NCBI GenBank assembly: GCA_011390935.1
Contig: JAABRL010000010.1
Coordinates: forward strand, 41,144-105,143
Source: Gemmatimonas sp.
GTDB lineage: Bacteria > Gemmatimonadota > Gemmatimonadetes > Gemmatimonadales > Gemmatimonadaceae
DNA: 64,000 nt
Direction of reading: 5' to 3'
A model generated the notes under the pieces. The model was not told the DNA's origin. It did no database searches and saw only the letters and a program-made list of their open reading frames with translations. How positions within the stretch are numbered: the first letter of the stretch is position 1; each line of letters begins with the position of its first letter. Position numbers and translations under genes: made by a program. Shown here in pieces: positions 8,437 to 17,557 of this stretch.

Positions 8437-9231
8437 TCAGTTGCGGAGTTGCAGGAGCTCGCTGAACGGCACGCTCAGTGAGTCGCCGAGCATGAGTACG
8501 GGTTGGCCCTGCTCGTAGCGCAGGCCGGTGATGCGTCCCGTGGTAAAGGTCTGGGCGGCCACGAACTGGCCGGTGTCGTTCGTCACGTCGAAGCGATAGG
8601 TGTAGCGGCCGGCATCGAGTGGCGGATCGAAGCCGAAGTCCTCGAGCGGGATCGACTGCATCCCCTCCTTGACGTTGTTGACGGTGCCCTGCGAGATGAC
8701 GCGCCCGCCTTCGTCAAGCACGCTGAGTCGGCCGAGTCCGGACATGGCGCCCGTGTCGATCGTGATCGCACCGTTGCCGTCGCGGTCCACGAACATCTGA
8801 TTGCCTTCCATGACGCCGGTCTTGCCGACGGTGTTGATGGCCATCGACTGTTCGAGCAGCATGGCCATCGCATCACCCTGCATCACGGTGATCTCGGTGA
8901 GATCTTCGAGTGCGAGGCCGAGCTCGACCTGGCTGCCGGCCACGGTCTGCAACGATTCATTGATGTCGATCAGCTGCTCCACCTGCGAGAACTGCGCGAG
9001 CTGCGCGGCCATTTCCTGGCCGTCCATGGGGTTGAGCGGATCCTGATTCTTCATCTGCGCCACGAGCAGCTGCAGAAACTCATTGCGGCCGAGGGCATCG
9101 TTCTTCTTGCCGGAGCCGATCGGCGGTGGCGGCGTGGGCTCGGCCACGGCGGTCGGTGGCGTGACCTCACCCGTATCAAAGCGCGGGCTGAGCGACGTCG
9201 GACTGACGGCGCGAGTGATATCGAACATCAA
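8437..9231 (-). CDS. flgD: Hook cap assembly protein FlgD
   Basis: FlgD caps the growing hook and is shed when the hook is complete. The 264-residue product has the conserved N-terminal block LGRNEFLQLLVAQMKNQDPL and MDGQEMAAQLAQFSQVEQL (about 47-85) required for export and capping, and C-terminal FlgD Ig-like/TUDOR regions with GRYTYRFDVTNDTGQ. Its start overlaps the fliK stop by four bases, so hook-length control and hook cap are translationally coupled. Confidence 0.95.
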   Translation of the reverse strand: MMFDITRAVSPTSLSPRFDTGEVTPPTAVAEPTPPPPIGSGKKNDALGRNEFLQLLVAQMKNQDPLNPMDGQEMAAQLAQFSQVEQLIDINESLQTVAGSQVELGLALEDLTEITVMQGDAMAMLLEQSMAINTVGKTGVMEGNQMFVDRDGNGAITIDTGAMSGLGRLSVLDEGGRVISQGTVNNVKEGMQSIPLEDFGFDPPLDAGRYTYRFDVTNDTGQFVAAQTFTTGRITGLRYEQGQPVLMLGDSLSVPFSELLQLRN

Positions 9232-11339
9232 CGCTGCTCCTGCCGGTCATCGCGCCGGCGCTGCTGGGGTGACTCGTCGTGAGCCTGGCGCGGATCGCGT
9301 TCGGCGTGCGGGCGAGCGGGCTGCCGATCGCGCGGCGACTGCTCGAAGGTGCCGCCCTGCTGGCCGGCGGAGGCTCCAGCGGCGCGCAGCGTCTCGCCGC
9401 GGTCGCTCAGCGCCTGACGTACCGCATCGCCCTCCTGTGGGCGTGCGGTCTGCTGCACCTTCATCTTCTCGGTGTCGAGGCCGTGACGACCGAGCGCGTC
9501 CTGCAGGTCGGCCGTCTGCATGCGCAGGCGATCGGCGAGGGCGCCGCTCGAGGTGGTGACCTGCGTATCCACCACGCCGCCGCGCAGCGTCACACGCACC
9601 TGCTCGGGACCGTCCGGCGAATCGAGCTGCATGGTGAGTGACGAGAGCGCACGTACCGGCGCATCTTCCCGCAGGACGGCAATGGCTTCAGCGCGCGACG
9701 CGCTGTCGCTGCCAACCGGCATGGTGACCTTGAGCGTGTCCCCGTCGAGCAGGCGGGTTGCGGTCGGCGACAGTGCGCCCACCGCGGAGAGATTGTCGAG
9801 AGCGGACGCGCGCATCGGACGTGACTCGGCGTCCCGCGGATCACGGGGGGAACCCCCGCTCTGCTGGTCGCCCTGTCGGGCCGCGGCGCTGGCGAGCGCG
9901 GCGGTACGCACGGCTGCACCTGGTACCGTGTCGGGCGTCGTCGGGGCCGGCGTGCCGAGATCGCGACCGAGGCGCTCGGCGGCGCGCGGCATGCCACTGG
10001 TGCCGACGCGAGCGACCTGTGCGACCTGCGCCACGCGGGCCACCGAGGCCACGCGGGCAACGGCCGCCACACCACCGGTGCTGGCAATCGCCGCCGCGCG
10101 TGACGCGTCCGCTGCGGTGCCGGCCGCGCGCGTGCTCGCGGCAATGGCTTCGCGGTCCATCGCGGCGGCATGTTCGCCATGCGACCCCGAGCCGCGCAGT
10201 TCGAGGTGGCCGGGGTCGCGCATGCCGAGCGTGCGCAGCCCTTCTTCCTGGGCGATCACATGCAAGCGCGTGTAGCCCTGTGGGTTGTGCCACTGACCAT
10301 CGATGATGACGTCCGCCGCTTCACCACTCAGGTGAGCGCTGTCGAGCGTCCACGTGACCACTGGCCCGGGACGCGTGCGTCCCTGTGCGTAGAGGTGCTC
10401 CTGGCGTTCCGACGAGCGCACCGTTTCGACGACCTGCACATCGTGTCCGAACTCATCACGCATGCGATCGATCACACGATCGAGCCGCGCGCGGAAGGCC
10501 GGCGCGAGCGCCTCGGGATCACGAACGGCGGTCGTCACGTCGTCTGCAGAGCGATTCACCGCCTCGGCGAAGGCCGGGCGCACCGATTCCGCGAGCACAC
10601 GTCCGCGTGGAGTGCCGGCGACGTCGAGTAGTGCGTCGAGGGCGCCACGTACACCAGCCGCCGCCCGATCACCGCGCGCGAGCAGCTCGCCAGCGTTCCC
10701 CGTGCGCACGCGATCGGCGAGCGCCGCGAAAGCGGCTGAGGACGCCTCGAACGGATCAGTCGCGCTGGTGGTGCTCAGCGCATTCGTGTTGAACAGACTG
10801 TCGGTACTGGTCACGGAACGTCGCGAGGTTGCGTCGAGTGCGGCCAGCACTTCGCGCGCCCGGTCGGACGCAGCGGCGGGCAGATTGCGCAGCAGGTCGC
10901 GCGGCACATCGCGCGACAGGTCGCGCGGCGATGACGACGCCGGCGCACGGCTGTCCCGATCGTTCGGCACGAGCTCGTCCATGTCCGGTGTCGCGGACTC
11001 ATCCGGCGCGAGCTCTCCGTCGATCTCCGGCGACGGTTCGTCGGCGTTGACCGTGCCCAGCAGTGCGCGCTGCGCCTGTGCCTCGTGTGCGGTGTTCACG
11101 GCGAGCAGCGCCAGCAGTGCTGCGAAGTCGGGTGGTGTGGTGCTGCGCGCGATCGGTTCGTCGCGACTGGTCGCGTCGTTGCGCTCGCTCACGGGCGTGC
11201 GTTCGGCGCGCTCGGGGCGTACCGGACGCATCGTGGGTCGAGTGCGTGCGCCGATGTTCACGTCCGGTGTGCGATCCGGAAGATTCGCGGACCGATCACG
11301 TGGCGTGGCGTTCGTGGGGGCAAAAGGCAGGAGGCTCAC
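9228..11339 (-). CDS. fliK: FliK-type hook-length protein with embedded M15-like peptidase domain
   Basis: The 703-residue product sits where fliK is expected (between motE-like and flgD, overlapping both by a few bases; GTG start in a GTGA overlap). The C-terminal part (about 535-655) is FliK-like, with MQLDSPDGPEQVRVTLRGG and LRMQTADLQDALGRHGL, the domain that contacts FlhB. The N-terminal 270 residues are low-complexity and Arg/Asp/Ala rich. Residues about 281-382 are unlike FliK: they carry SAHLSGEAAD (S334-D343), the SxHxxGxAxD zinc motif of M15 peptidases, preceded by SSERQEHLYAQGR, and DPGHLEL (D375, H378), the DxxH motif. So all three zinc ligands and the acidic base of a D,D/L,D-type peptidase are present. 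I infer a peptidoglycan hydrolase exported by the flagellar apparatus. Confidence 0.88.
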   Translation of the reverse strand: MSLLPFAPTNATPRDRSANLPDRTPDVNIGARTRPTMRPVRPERAERTPVSERNDATSRDEPIARSTTPPDFAALLALLAVNTAHEAQAQRALLGTVNADEPSPEIDGELAPDESATPDMDELVPNDRDSRAPASSSPRDLSRDVPRDLLRNLPAAASDRAREVLAALDATSRRSVTSTDSLFNTNALSTTSATDPFEASSAAFAALADRVRTGNAGELLARGDRAAAGVRGALDALLDVAGTPRGRVLAESVRPAFAEAVNRSADDVTTAVRDPEALAPAFRARLDRVIDRMRDEFGHDVQVVETVRSSERQEHLYAQGRTRPGPVVTWTLDSAHLSGEAADVIIDGQWHNPQGYTRLHVIAQEEGLRTLGMRDPGHLELRGSGSHGEHAAAMDREAIAASTRAAGTAADASRAAAIASTGGVAAVARVASVARVAQVAQVARVGTSGMPRAAERLGRDLGTPAPTTPDTVPGAAVRTAALASAAARQGDQQSGGSPRDPRDAESRPMRASALDNLSAVGALSPTATRLLDGDTLKVTMPVGSDSASRAEAIAVLREDAPVRALSSLTMQLDSPDGPEQVRVTLRGGVVDTQVTTSSGALADRLRMQTADLQDALGRHGLDTEKMKVQQTARPQEGDAVRQALSDRGETLRAAGASAGQQGGTFEQSPRDRQPARPHAERDPRQAHDESPQQRRRDDRQEQR

Positions 11340-11992
11340 GGCTGCGTGCTCCCCGACGGCGCCGAGCCGCCCTTGGTGATGATCGCCGCGCGCGAGGCCG
11401 GCATGGCGGCGAGAATCGCGGCCGTCTGTCGATCGGCCATCATGGTCAGAATCGTGCGCACATCACTGTCGGACATCTGCTCGAGCACCTTGGCCGCGTC
11501 GCGCGCGGACATGGAGCCGAAGATCTTGGCCAGCCGCTTCTCGGGGATCACTTCGCCGCTGGTTTCGGCAAGTGCCTTGGCGGCCGCTTCTGTGGCGACC
11601 TCCGCGCTGGACTTCTCGGGAACGGGCGTCGGCGCGGGTTCGGGCGTGCTCACCGGCGCAACCGGCGTCGCGGCGACGGCCTTGGTGGGCTTCGTCGATG
11701 CCGCGGACTGTGCCGTGGCCTCGAGATCCGCTTCGCGCGCGGCGAGCAGCGCACGAATCGAGTCGGCGGGCGTGAGTTCGGCGTCGTCCGCAGCAAACGC
11801 TTCGGCTTCACGCGCCACGCTGTCCGCGGCCAGGCTGTCGGCCACGATGCTGTCAGCGACCGCTCGGCCGATCGAATCCTGCACCACGACATAGATCGCG
11901 TGCGCGGTGCGCGCGTGCATTACGGCGTAGCCGGCGCTGCCGGTCATGCCGACCACAAGCGCGAGAATGGCTGGAAGCAAGAGGGCTTTCAT
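11336..11992 (-). CDS. MotE-like / MgtE-N-domain flagellar protein
   Basis: A 218-residue protein with an N-terminal membrane anchor or signal (MKALLLPAILALVVGMTGSAGYAVM), a low-complexity Ala/Pro linker and a C-terminal helical domain (about 150-205) reading KRLAKIFGSMSARDAAKVLEQ and ILTMMADRQTAAILAAM. That pattern is the MgtE-N/FliG-like repeat of MotE-type proteins encoded between fliJ and fliK in many bacteria, where MotE is a periplasmic chaperone for MotC or otherwise motor-associated. It overlaps fliJ by one base and fliK by three. Family assignment is fairly secure; the precise role here is inferred. Confidence 0.8.
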   Translation of the reverse strand: MKALLLPAILALVVGMTGSAGYAVMHARTAHAIYVVVQDSIGRAVADSIVADSLAADSVAREAEAFAADDAELTPADSIRALLAAREADLEATAQSAASTKPTKAVAATPVAPVSTPEPAPTPVPEKSSAEVATEAAAKALAETSGEVIPEKRLAKIFGSMSARDAAKVLEQMSDSDVRTILTMMADRQTAAILAAMPASRAAIITKGGSAPSGSTQP

Positions 11993-12549
11993 CAGACGGA
12001 ATCCGGAGGAATGGCCACCGTGGCCAACGGCGTCGGGGTGCGGCGCGACGGTTGGTTCGTGGACGGCGGCAGCGCCGCGATGGCGGCGTCGCGCGTGTCG
12101 AGTGCGGCGAGTGTGCGCCGTGTGAACTGCGTCAGCGCGATCTCATCCATCAGCGTGCGGTCCCGCTGCACCGTGGCATCCGTCCACCGTTCGCTGTGCC
12201 GATCCTTGAGCCGGTCGAGCACGCGACGATCGCGGGATGCACGCTGCAGTGCCGCCTGTGCCTCCGCGACCACACGCTCGGCGGCGGCAACATCATCGGC
12301 CGCGCGTACGAGGCGATCGTCGAGCGCGCCAATCAGAAACTGCAGATGCTGCAACTCGCCGGCGGTGATGAAGCCGCGCGCCGCGGCTGACAGCGTCTCG
12401 CGCTGCAGCGTGCGCAGCGACGCGATCGCATCCTGACGGCGACGCGCATCATCGGCGTTGTCCGTGGCGTCACGCACGGCGCGGGCACGGGCCTGCTCCG
12501 ACTGTTCCCGCAGCTCGAGCACGCGCTGCAGACGAAACTTGAAACTCAT
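11992..12549 (-). CDS. fliJ: Flagellar export chaperone FliJ
   Basis: FliJ is a coiled-coil protein that inserts into the FliI ATPase ring and activates the export gate. The 185-residue product starts MSFKFRLQRVLELREQ, the typical FliJ opening, and is almost entirely charged alpha-helix rich in Arg, Glu and Ala as expected for the antiparallel coiled coil. The C-terminal 30 residues are Pro/Thr-rich and probably disordered. It overlaps the fliI stop by four bases. Confidence 0.88.
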   Translation of the reverse strand: MSFKFRLQRVLELREQSEQARARAVRDATDNADDARRRQDAIASLRTLQRETLSAAARGFITAGELQHLQFLIGALDDRLVRAADDVAAAERVVAEAQAALQRASRDRRVLDRLKDRHSERWTDATVQRDRTLMDEIALTQFTRRTLAALDTRDAAIAALPPSTNQPSRRTPTPLATVAIPPDSV

Positions 12550-13907
12550 GCGGTTCTCCGCGTGGCGTGGGCGATGGTGCCACCAAGCTGCGTGAGCGCA
12601 CCATAGGTGTCGCCGTAGAGCGTCAGCTCATCGGGCGACTGGCGCAGGAAGTCGAGCACCGACTCGCGATGCGCGAGTGCGGCGTCGGCGTACGGATCGC
12701 TTCCCTTCTGGTAGGCGCCCACCATGATCAGATCTTCCTTTTCGCGGTAGGCCGCTTCGAGGCGTTGCACTTCCGAGGCGGAGTCACGTTGCGCCTTCGA
12801 CACGATGGCGTCGCGCACGCGGCTCTTCGATTCGAGAATGTCGATCGACGGGTAGTGGTTCTGCGCGGCCAACTTGCGTGTGAGCACGAGATGTCCGTCG
12901 AGTATCGAGCGCGCGGCATCGGCCACAGGTTCGTTGAAGTCATCACCGTCCACGAGCACGGTGTAAATGCCGGTGATGCCGCCGCGCGCGCCGTTGCCGG
13001 CGCGCTCCAGCAGGCGCGGCAAGTTCGCAAACACGCTGGGCGGATAGCCCTTGGTGGTGGGCGGTTCGCCGGTGGCCAGGCCGATTTCGCGCCAGGCCAT
13101 CGCCACGCGCGTCACGGAGTCCACCATGAGCAGCACCTGCTTGCCCTGATCGCGGAAATACTCGGCAATCGCCGTGGCTACGAGCGCACCGCGGGCGCGC
13201 ACGAGCGCTGCCTGATCACCGGTGGCGACGATCACGACGCTTCGCGCGAGCCCTTCGGCACCAAGCGCGTTGTCCAGAAAGTCCCGCACTTCGCGGCCGC
13301 GTTCACCGAGGAGTGCAATCACGTTCACGTCCGCTTTCGCGTGCCGTGCAATCATGCCGAGCAGTGTGCTCTTGCCCACGCCGGAGCCGGCGAAGATGCC
13401 CACACGCTGACCGCGGCCCATGGTGAGCAGACCGTCAATGGTGCGCACCCCGGTTTCGAGCGGACGATCGATCGTCTGGCGGTCGAGCGGATTCGGCGGT
13501 TCGGCCGAGAGCGGTACGCGCTCGACGACATCGAGCTTGCCTTTGCCGTCGATCGGATGGCCGAGGCCATTCAGTACACGACCGAGCAGCGATGGACCGA
13601 CGTCCACACCGAACGAGCGGCCCAGTGGCTGCACGCTGCTGCCGGGGTGCAGGCCATCCATTTCGCCAAGCGGCATGAGCAGCACGCTGCGCTCGTTAAA
13701 GCCCACCACTTCCGCGAGCACGGAGCGATCGCGCGAGTGGCTGGTGACGCGGCACAGTGCGCCAAGGCCGGCATCGAGTCCGGTGGCTTCAAGCACGAGC
13801 CCGACCACCCGCACGACCCGTCCGTAGGTCGCGAAGCTGTCCACGTCCGCGAGGCGCGATGCGAACGCATCGGCCGCGTGATGCAGCGAGGGCGCGTTCG
13901 TGGTCAT
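12546..13907 (-). CDS. fliI: Flagellum-specific ATPase FliI
   Basis: FliI is the hexameric ATPase that unfolds and delivers substrates to the flagellar export gate. The 453-residue product has the N-terminal beta-barrel, Walker A GSGVGKST at 174-181, the type III ATPase sequence ALLGERGREVRDFLD, Walker B-type LLMVDSVTRVAMA, and the conserved AQRDSASEVQRLEAAYREKED near 365-385. Length matches the family. It overlaps fliH and fliJ by four bases each, the usual HIJ gene order. Confidence 0.97.
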   Translation of the reverse strand: MTTNAPSLHHAADAFASRLADVDSFATYGRVVRVVGLVLEATGLDAGLGALCRVTSHSRDRSVLAEVVGFNERSVLLMPLGEMDGLHPGSSVQPLGRSFGVDVGPSLLGRVLNGLGHPIDGKGKLDVVERVPLSAEPPNPLDRQTIDRPLETGVRTIDGLLTMGRGQRVGIFAGSGVGKSTLLGMIARHAKADVNVIALLGERGREVRDFLDNALGAEGLARSVVIVATGDQAALVRARGALVATAIAEYFRDQGKQVLLMVDSVTRVAMAWREIGLATGEPPTTKGYPPSVFANLPRLLERAGNGARGGITGIYTVLVDGDDFNEPVADAARSILDGHLVLTRKLAAQNHYPSIDILESKSRVRDAIVSKAQRDSASEVQRLEAAYREKEDLIMVGAYQKGSDPYADAALAHRESVLDFLRQSPDELTLYGDTYGALTQLGGTIAHATRRTA

Positions 13908-14605
13908 GCCTGCACCTGACCGAGGGTCCGGTAGGTGCGCTCGAGCGCCGTGTCAATGCGGCCGTCGAGCACACGCTCGCGTCCTTCCACCAGGCAGCCG
14001 CCGCGCACGATGTGCGGATCGGCATGCCAGTGCACTTCACGGGTGGCCGGCACGATGAGCGTGGTGGCCTCGAGCGCTTCCTGCACGATAGCGTGGTCGT
14101 CGGGGTGCAAGCGCACGCTGATGGTGCGTTCGAGTGGGAACTGCTTGATCGCGCGCGTGACCAGACTGGTGATCACGGACGCGTCGGTGGTCAGTTCGCG
14201 ATGAATGAGATGACGCGCGATGGTCACCGCGATCGCGGCCAGATTCTCTTCCACGTTGCCAAGCCATCGCTGCTCGTGGGTGTGCACGGCCTGCGTGGCT
14301 TCGCCGAGAGCCTGCGCGATGCGCGCCACCTGATCGTGGGCGGCCGCACCGGCAGCCTCGATGCCCGCGGCGTGACCGCGCGCAAAGGCATCGGCCTCGA
14401 TCGCCGGGCGCAGCGCGGCCAGCCGCGCCGCGACGCGGGCTTCGAGTTCGTGATCGGCGGCCAGTTGCGCGGCCGATGCCGCCTGCACTTCGGGAGCGAC
14501 CGGTGTCTCGGTCCCCCCGAAGTCGTCGAGTGGCATGAACACATCGCTCATGTCGAGCTCGTCGAGCGCCCACGGCGCCGGCGTGGCGGCGTCAGACGAT
14601 GACAT
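13904..14605 (-). CDS. fliH: Flagellar assembly protein FliH
   Basis: FliH binds and restrains FliI and docks it to the C-ring. The 233-residue product (start MSSSDAATPAPW) has an acidic N-terminus, a long Ala/Arg helix with small-residue spacing (GHAAGIEAAGAAAHDQVARI, the AxxxG/GxxxA repeats typical of FliH) and a C-terminal V-ATPase-E-like domain with LAAIAVTIARHLIHRE and HWHADPHIVRGGCLVEG. The ATG at 14605 overlaps the fliG end by 14 bases; the open frame continues 48 codons further into fliG, so an earlier start is possible but unlikely. Confidence 0.9.
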   Translation of the reverse strand: MSSSDAATPAPWALDELDMSDVFMPLDDFGGTETPVAPEVQAASAAQLAADHELEARVAARLAALRPAIEADAFARGHAAGIEAAGAAAHDQVARIAQALGEATQAVHTHEQRWLGNVEENLAAIAVTIARHLIHRELTTDASVITSLVTRAIKQFPLERTISVRLHPDDHAIVQEALEATTLIVPATREVHWHADPHIVRGGCLVEGRERVLDGRIDTALERTYRTLGQVQA

Positions 14606-15635
14606 CGTCGGTTCCGGCAGAGAGCACGATCTCGCCCGTTTCCTCCAGGGCGCGGATCTTCGACACGATGTCGGACTGCGAGGCTTCCACGTCGCGCATC
14701 TTGACCGGGCCCAGGAACTCGATCTCTTCCTTGAGGCCGGCGACGGCACGCTGCGACATGACCCCCATGATGCGCTGACGCAGCTCCGGACTTGCGGCCT
14801 TGAGGGCCAGCGCCAGCTGCTTGACGTCGATCTCGCGCAGCAGGCGCTGCAGCGACTTGTCGTCGAGCGAAATGAGGTCCTCGAACACGAACATGAGGTT
14901 CTTGATCTGGTCGCTGAGTGCGGGATCGCGCTCCGTGACCGCTTCGAGCACTTCCTTCTCGAGCGAGGTGCTCACGAGGTTGAGCACGGCGGCGACGGCC
15001 GCGGGGCCGCCCACGCTGCTCATGCCCTGCGTGAACGCCATCTCGGCTTCGCTGCCAATGGCCCGCTCCACGAGCGAGATCATTTCGGGCGACACCTTCT
15101 CCATGCGCGCGATGCGGAACATCACTTCGCCGCCGAGCGTCACGTCGAGTTCACGCAGGATCTGCGCAACGTGGGCCGGGTCGAGGTGTGCCAGAATGAG
15201 CGCGATCGTCTGCGGGTGTTCACCGCGCAACGTGCTGCCCAGCTGCTGCGGATCGGCGCGCCGCAGACGACCGAAGCGATCGCTGTCGGCGAGCTGTCCT
15301 TGAATGCGCTTGAGAATCTGCTGCGCTTTGGCGGTGCCGAATGCTTCCTCGAGCACTTCACGCGCGAACTCCACGCCACCGGTATTGAGCGAGTCCACGC
15401 CCACGGTGAGCTCGAGCCATTCGGCGAGCACCGTGTTCACGGTCTCGGGGGGCACCCGATCGAGCGTGGCCATTTCGAGCGCCACGATCTCGGCCTCTTC
15501 AGCGTGCAGCTGCCCGGTGATCTTTGCGGCATGCTTCGCGCCGAGCGCCATGCACACGATCGCCACCTTCTGGCGACCGGTCAGGCGATCGAGTGCATAC
15601 CGATCTGCACCACGGGTAGCGACGGCAGTGCTCAC
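14592..15635 (-). CDS. fliG: Flagellar motor switch protein FliG
   Basis: FliG is the rotor protein that contacts the stator and is mounted on FliF. The 347-residue product shows the three-domain organisation: an N-terminal FliF-binding domain (LTGRQKVAIVCMALG), a middle domain with the EHPQ motif at 139-142, and a C-terminal torque helix segment LRQRIMGVMSQRAVAGLKEE with the alternating charged residues needed for torque. Length is normal. The start lies two bases after the fliF stop. Confidence 0.97.
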   Translation of the reverse strand: MSTAVATRGADRYALDRLTGRQKVAIVCMALGAKHAAKITGQLHAEEAEIVALEMATLDRVPPETVNTVLAEWLELTVGVDSLNTGGVEFAREVLEEAFGTAKAQQILKRIQGQLADSDRFGRLRRADPQQLGSTLRGEHPQTIALILAHLDPAHVAQILRELDVTLGGEVMFRIARMEKVSPEMISLVERAIGSEAEMAFTQGMSSVGGPAAVAAVLNLVSTSLEKEVLEAVTERDPALSDQIKNLMFVFEDLISLDDKSLQRLLREIDVKQLALALKAASPELRQRIMGVMSQRAVAGLKEEIEFLGPVKMRDVEASQSDIVSKIRALEETGEIVLSAGTDDVIV

Positions 15636-15637
15636 GC

Positions 15638-17212
15638 TCAGCTCCTCAACCAGGCGCGCGTCACACGAACCGCGGCGTCAGGGCGCTGCTCGACCGTGGC
15701 GATCGCCTGTTCGCGTTCCATCGTCGTGGCCGGAGGCGGCAGCTTGACGGGACGCTTTGCCACCTCGATCGCATCGTCGTCGGCGTCACTGCTGTCGGCG
15801 GAACCACTCGTGAGCGCGGCGGTCGCTGCCGGCGTTGACGGTGCCGTCAAGGCGGGTGTTTCGGCCACGGCTGGCAGTACGGGGGCCGGCGGTGCGCGCA
15901 GTGCCTTCACCATCACGAGCGTGAGTACGAGCAGCACCAACAGCGCCGCGATCGTGATCACGGGCTTGGGGTTGTTCATCACCTGTGTCACGATCGTGGC
16001 CTCGGGGAGCGAATCCGCGATCGGTGCATCGAGCAGCGGCATGTCGAAGGGCGCGCTCACCACTGACATGCCGTCGCCGCGCGCTTCATCTACGCCGAGC
16101 GCATTGCGCACGAGTGTTTCAATGCGCGCAAGTTCTTCGGGCGAACGCGGCGTGATCGCGGGCGGCACCGGCTCCGCGCCATCTTCGGTGGGCGTGATCG
16201 TGACCTTGTCGGCCACGAGGACCGCCACCGTGAGCTTGCGCACCGTGCCCACAGCGCCGCTGTACGTCTCCACGCTGCGCGTGGTCTCGTACGACGTGGA
16301 CGTGTTCGACGACGAGGCGCCGGGCTGTCCGTCCTGCGGCAGGATTTCGGCCTTCTGCTCGGTCACGATCGCCTGCTGCTCGGGATCGATCGACTGCGTG
16401 GTGCGCTCGACCTTGTCGAAGTTGATCACGGCGGCCACCTGCACACGTGCGTTCCCCGCGCCAACCATGCGCGACACCAGCGCCTCGGCCTTCTCTTCCA
16501 ACCGCTGCTCCACTTCGCGCTGCATGGTGAGCTGGCGGCTCGAGAACCCGACGCCACCCACATCATCGATGTCGGTGAGTGCGTTACCGCGCTCGTCCAC
16601 GATCACGACGTGATTCACATCGAGTCCGCTCACGGAGCCGGCGACCAGGCTGGCAATGCCGCGCACGGTCGAGGCCGCCGGCGTTTCGCCACTGCGCATG
16701 GCCAGCGTCACCGACGCCTTCGAATCGCGCGTGTCCTTGCGAAAGAGCTTGTCATCTTCGAGGGCGAGGTGCACCTGCACACGCTCCACGCCCTGCATCT
16801 TGCCGATGTTGCGCTCGAGTTCCCCCTCGAGCGCGCGACGATAGTTCACCTTCTGTGTGAAGTCCGTCATGCCCCACGTGGGCTTGTCGAACAGCTCGAG
16901 CCCGGGGCGACCGGTGCCCGGCAGCTCCTCGCGCGCCAGCGCCACACGCGCCTTGGCGACATCGGCGCTCGGCACGAGGATCGACGAACCGGCGTTGCGC
17001 AGCTGAAACGCGATGCCGGCTTCCGTGAGCTTGTCGGTCACGGCGCCGGCCGACTCAAGCGGCAGATCGGTGTACAGCGGCACGAACGTGGGCGCGGTGG
17101 CCCAGCGCGAAAGCGCCAGCACCGCCACGGTCGCCGCCACGCCCACGGCGATGATGGCCGTCTGGCGCGAGCCGTTCACACGGCCAAAGAGGGATTCCAG
17201 CATGGACGCCAT
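15638..17212 (-). CDS. fliF: Flagellar MS-ring protein FliF
   Basis: FliF builds the MS ring and is the platform for rod, C-ring and export gate. The 524-residue product has a first membrane helix at about 18-38, a YscJ/FliF ring-building domain with PTFVPLYTDLPLESAGAV and IAFQLRNAGSSILVPSADV, the LPGTGRPGLELFDKPTWGMT segment, and a second helix at about 430-450 (VITIAALLVLLVLTLVMVKA). The C-terminal cytoplasmic FliG-binding tail (to residue 524) is Ala-rich. Gene order fliE-fliF-fliG is standard. Confidence 0.97.
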   Translation of the reverse strand: MASMLESLFGRVNGSRQTAIIAVGVAATVAVLALSRWATAPTFVPLYTDLPLESAGAVTDKLTEAGIAFQLRNAGSSILVPSADVAKARVALAREELPGTGRPGLELFDKPTWGMTDFTQKVNYRRALEGELERNIGKMQGVERVQVHLALEDDKLFRKDTRDSKASVTLAMRSGETPAASTVRGIASLVAGSVSGLDVNHVVIVDERGNALTDIDDVGGVGFSSRQLTMQREVEQRLEEKAEALVSRMVGAGNARVQVAAVINFDKVERTTQSIDPEQQAIVTEQKAEILPQDGQPGASSSNTSTSYETTRSVETYSGAVGTVRKLTVAVLVADKVTITPTEDGAEPVPPAITPRSPEELARIETLVRNALGVDEARGDGMSVVSAPFDMPLLDAPIADSLPEATIVTQVMNNPKPVITIAALLVLLVLTLVMVKALRAPPAPVLPAVAETPALTAPSTPAATAALTSGSADSSDADDDAIEVAKRPVKLPPPATTMEREQAIATVEQRPDAAVRVTRAWLRS

Positions 17213-17217
17213 CGGGA

Positions 17218-17544
17218 TCAGGACTGCATGCTGATGAGCGTGCGATAGCTCTCAACCATCTTGTTGCGCATCTCGATGAGCAGGTCGAGGGCGATGCCGG
17301 CTTCTTCCTGGGCCGCCATCACCTGGTGCAGCTCGACGTCTTCACCGGACACGAAGCGACGCGTCATGTCGCCGGCGTGATCGCGCACTTCGGAGATGCC
17401 GTTGAGCGCCTCGGTGAGCGTGTTGCCGAAGGAGGGGCCGTCCGGCGCGATGCCGGGGAGCGGAATGGCGCGGGCGCCGGTGTCGAGGCCGGGCTGCTGG
17501 AACTCGGCCAGGCTGCGCGCGATCAGGTCGATTTTCGTAGTCAT
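17218..17544 (-). CDS. fliE: Flagellar hook-basal body protein FliE
   Basis: FliE joins the MS ring to the rod. The 108-residue product has the typical central and C-terminal pattern FGNTLTEALNGISEVRDHAG and the DVELHQVMAAQEEAGIALDL-like helix (about 67-90), ending NKMVESYRTLISMQS. Length fits the family. It is five bases upstream of fliF. Confidence 0.94.
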   Translation of the reverse strand: MTTKIDLIARSLAEFQQPGLDTGARAIPLPGIAPDGPSFGNTLTEALNGISEVRDHAGDMTRRFVSGEDVELHQVMAAQEEAGIALDLLIEMRNKMVESYRTLISMQS

Positions 17545-17557
17545 GGCAGTCAGCTCC

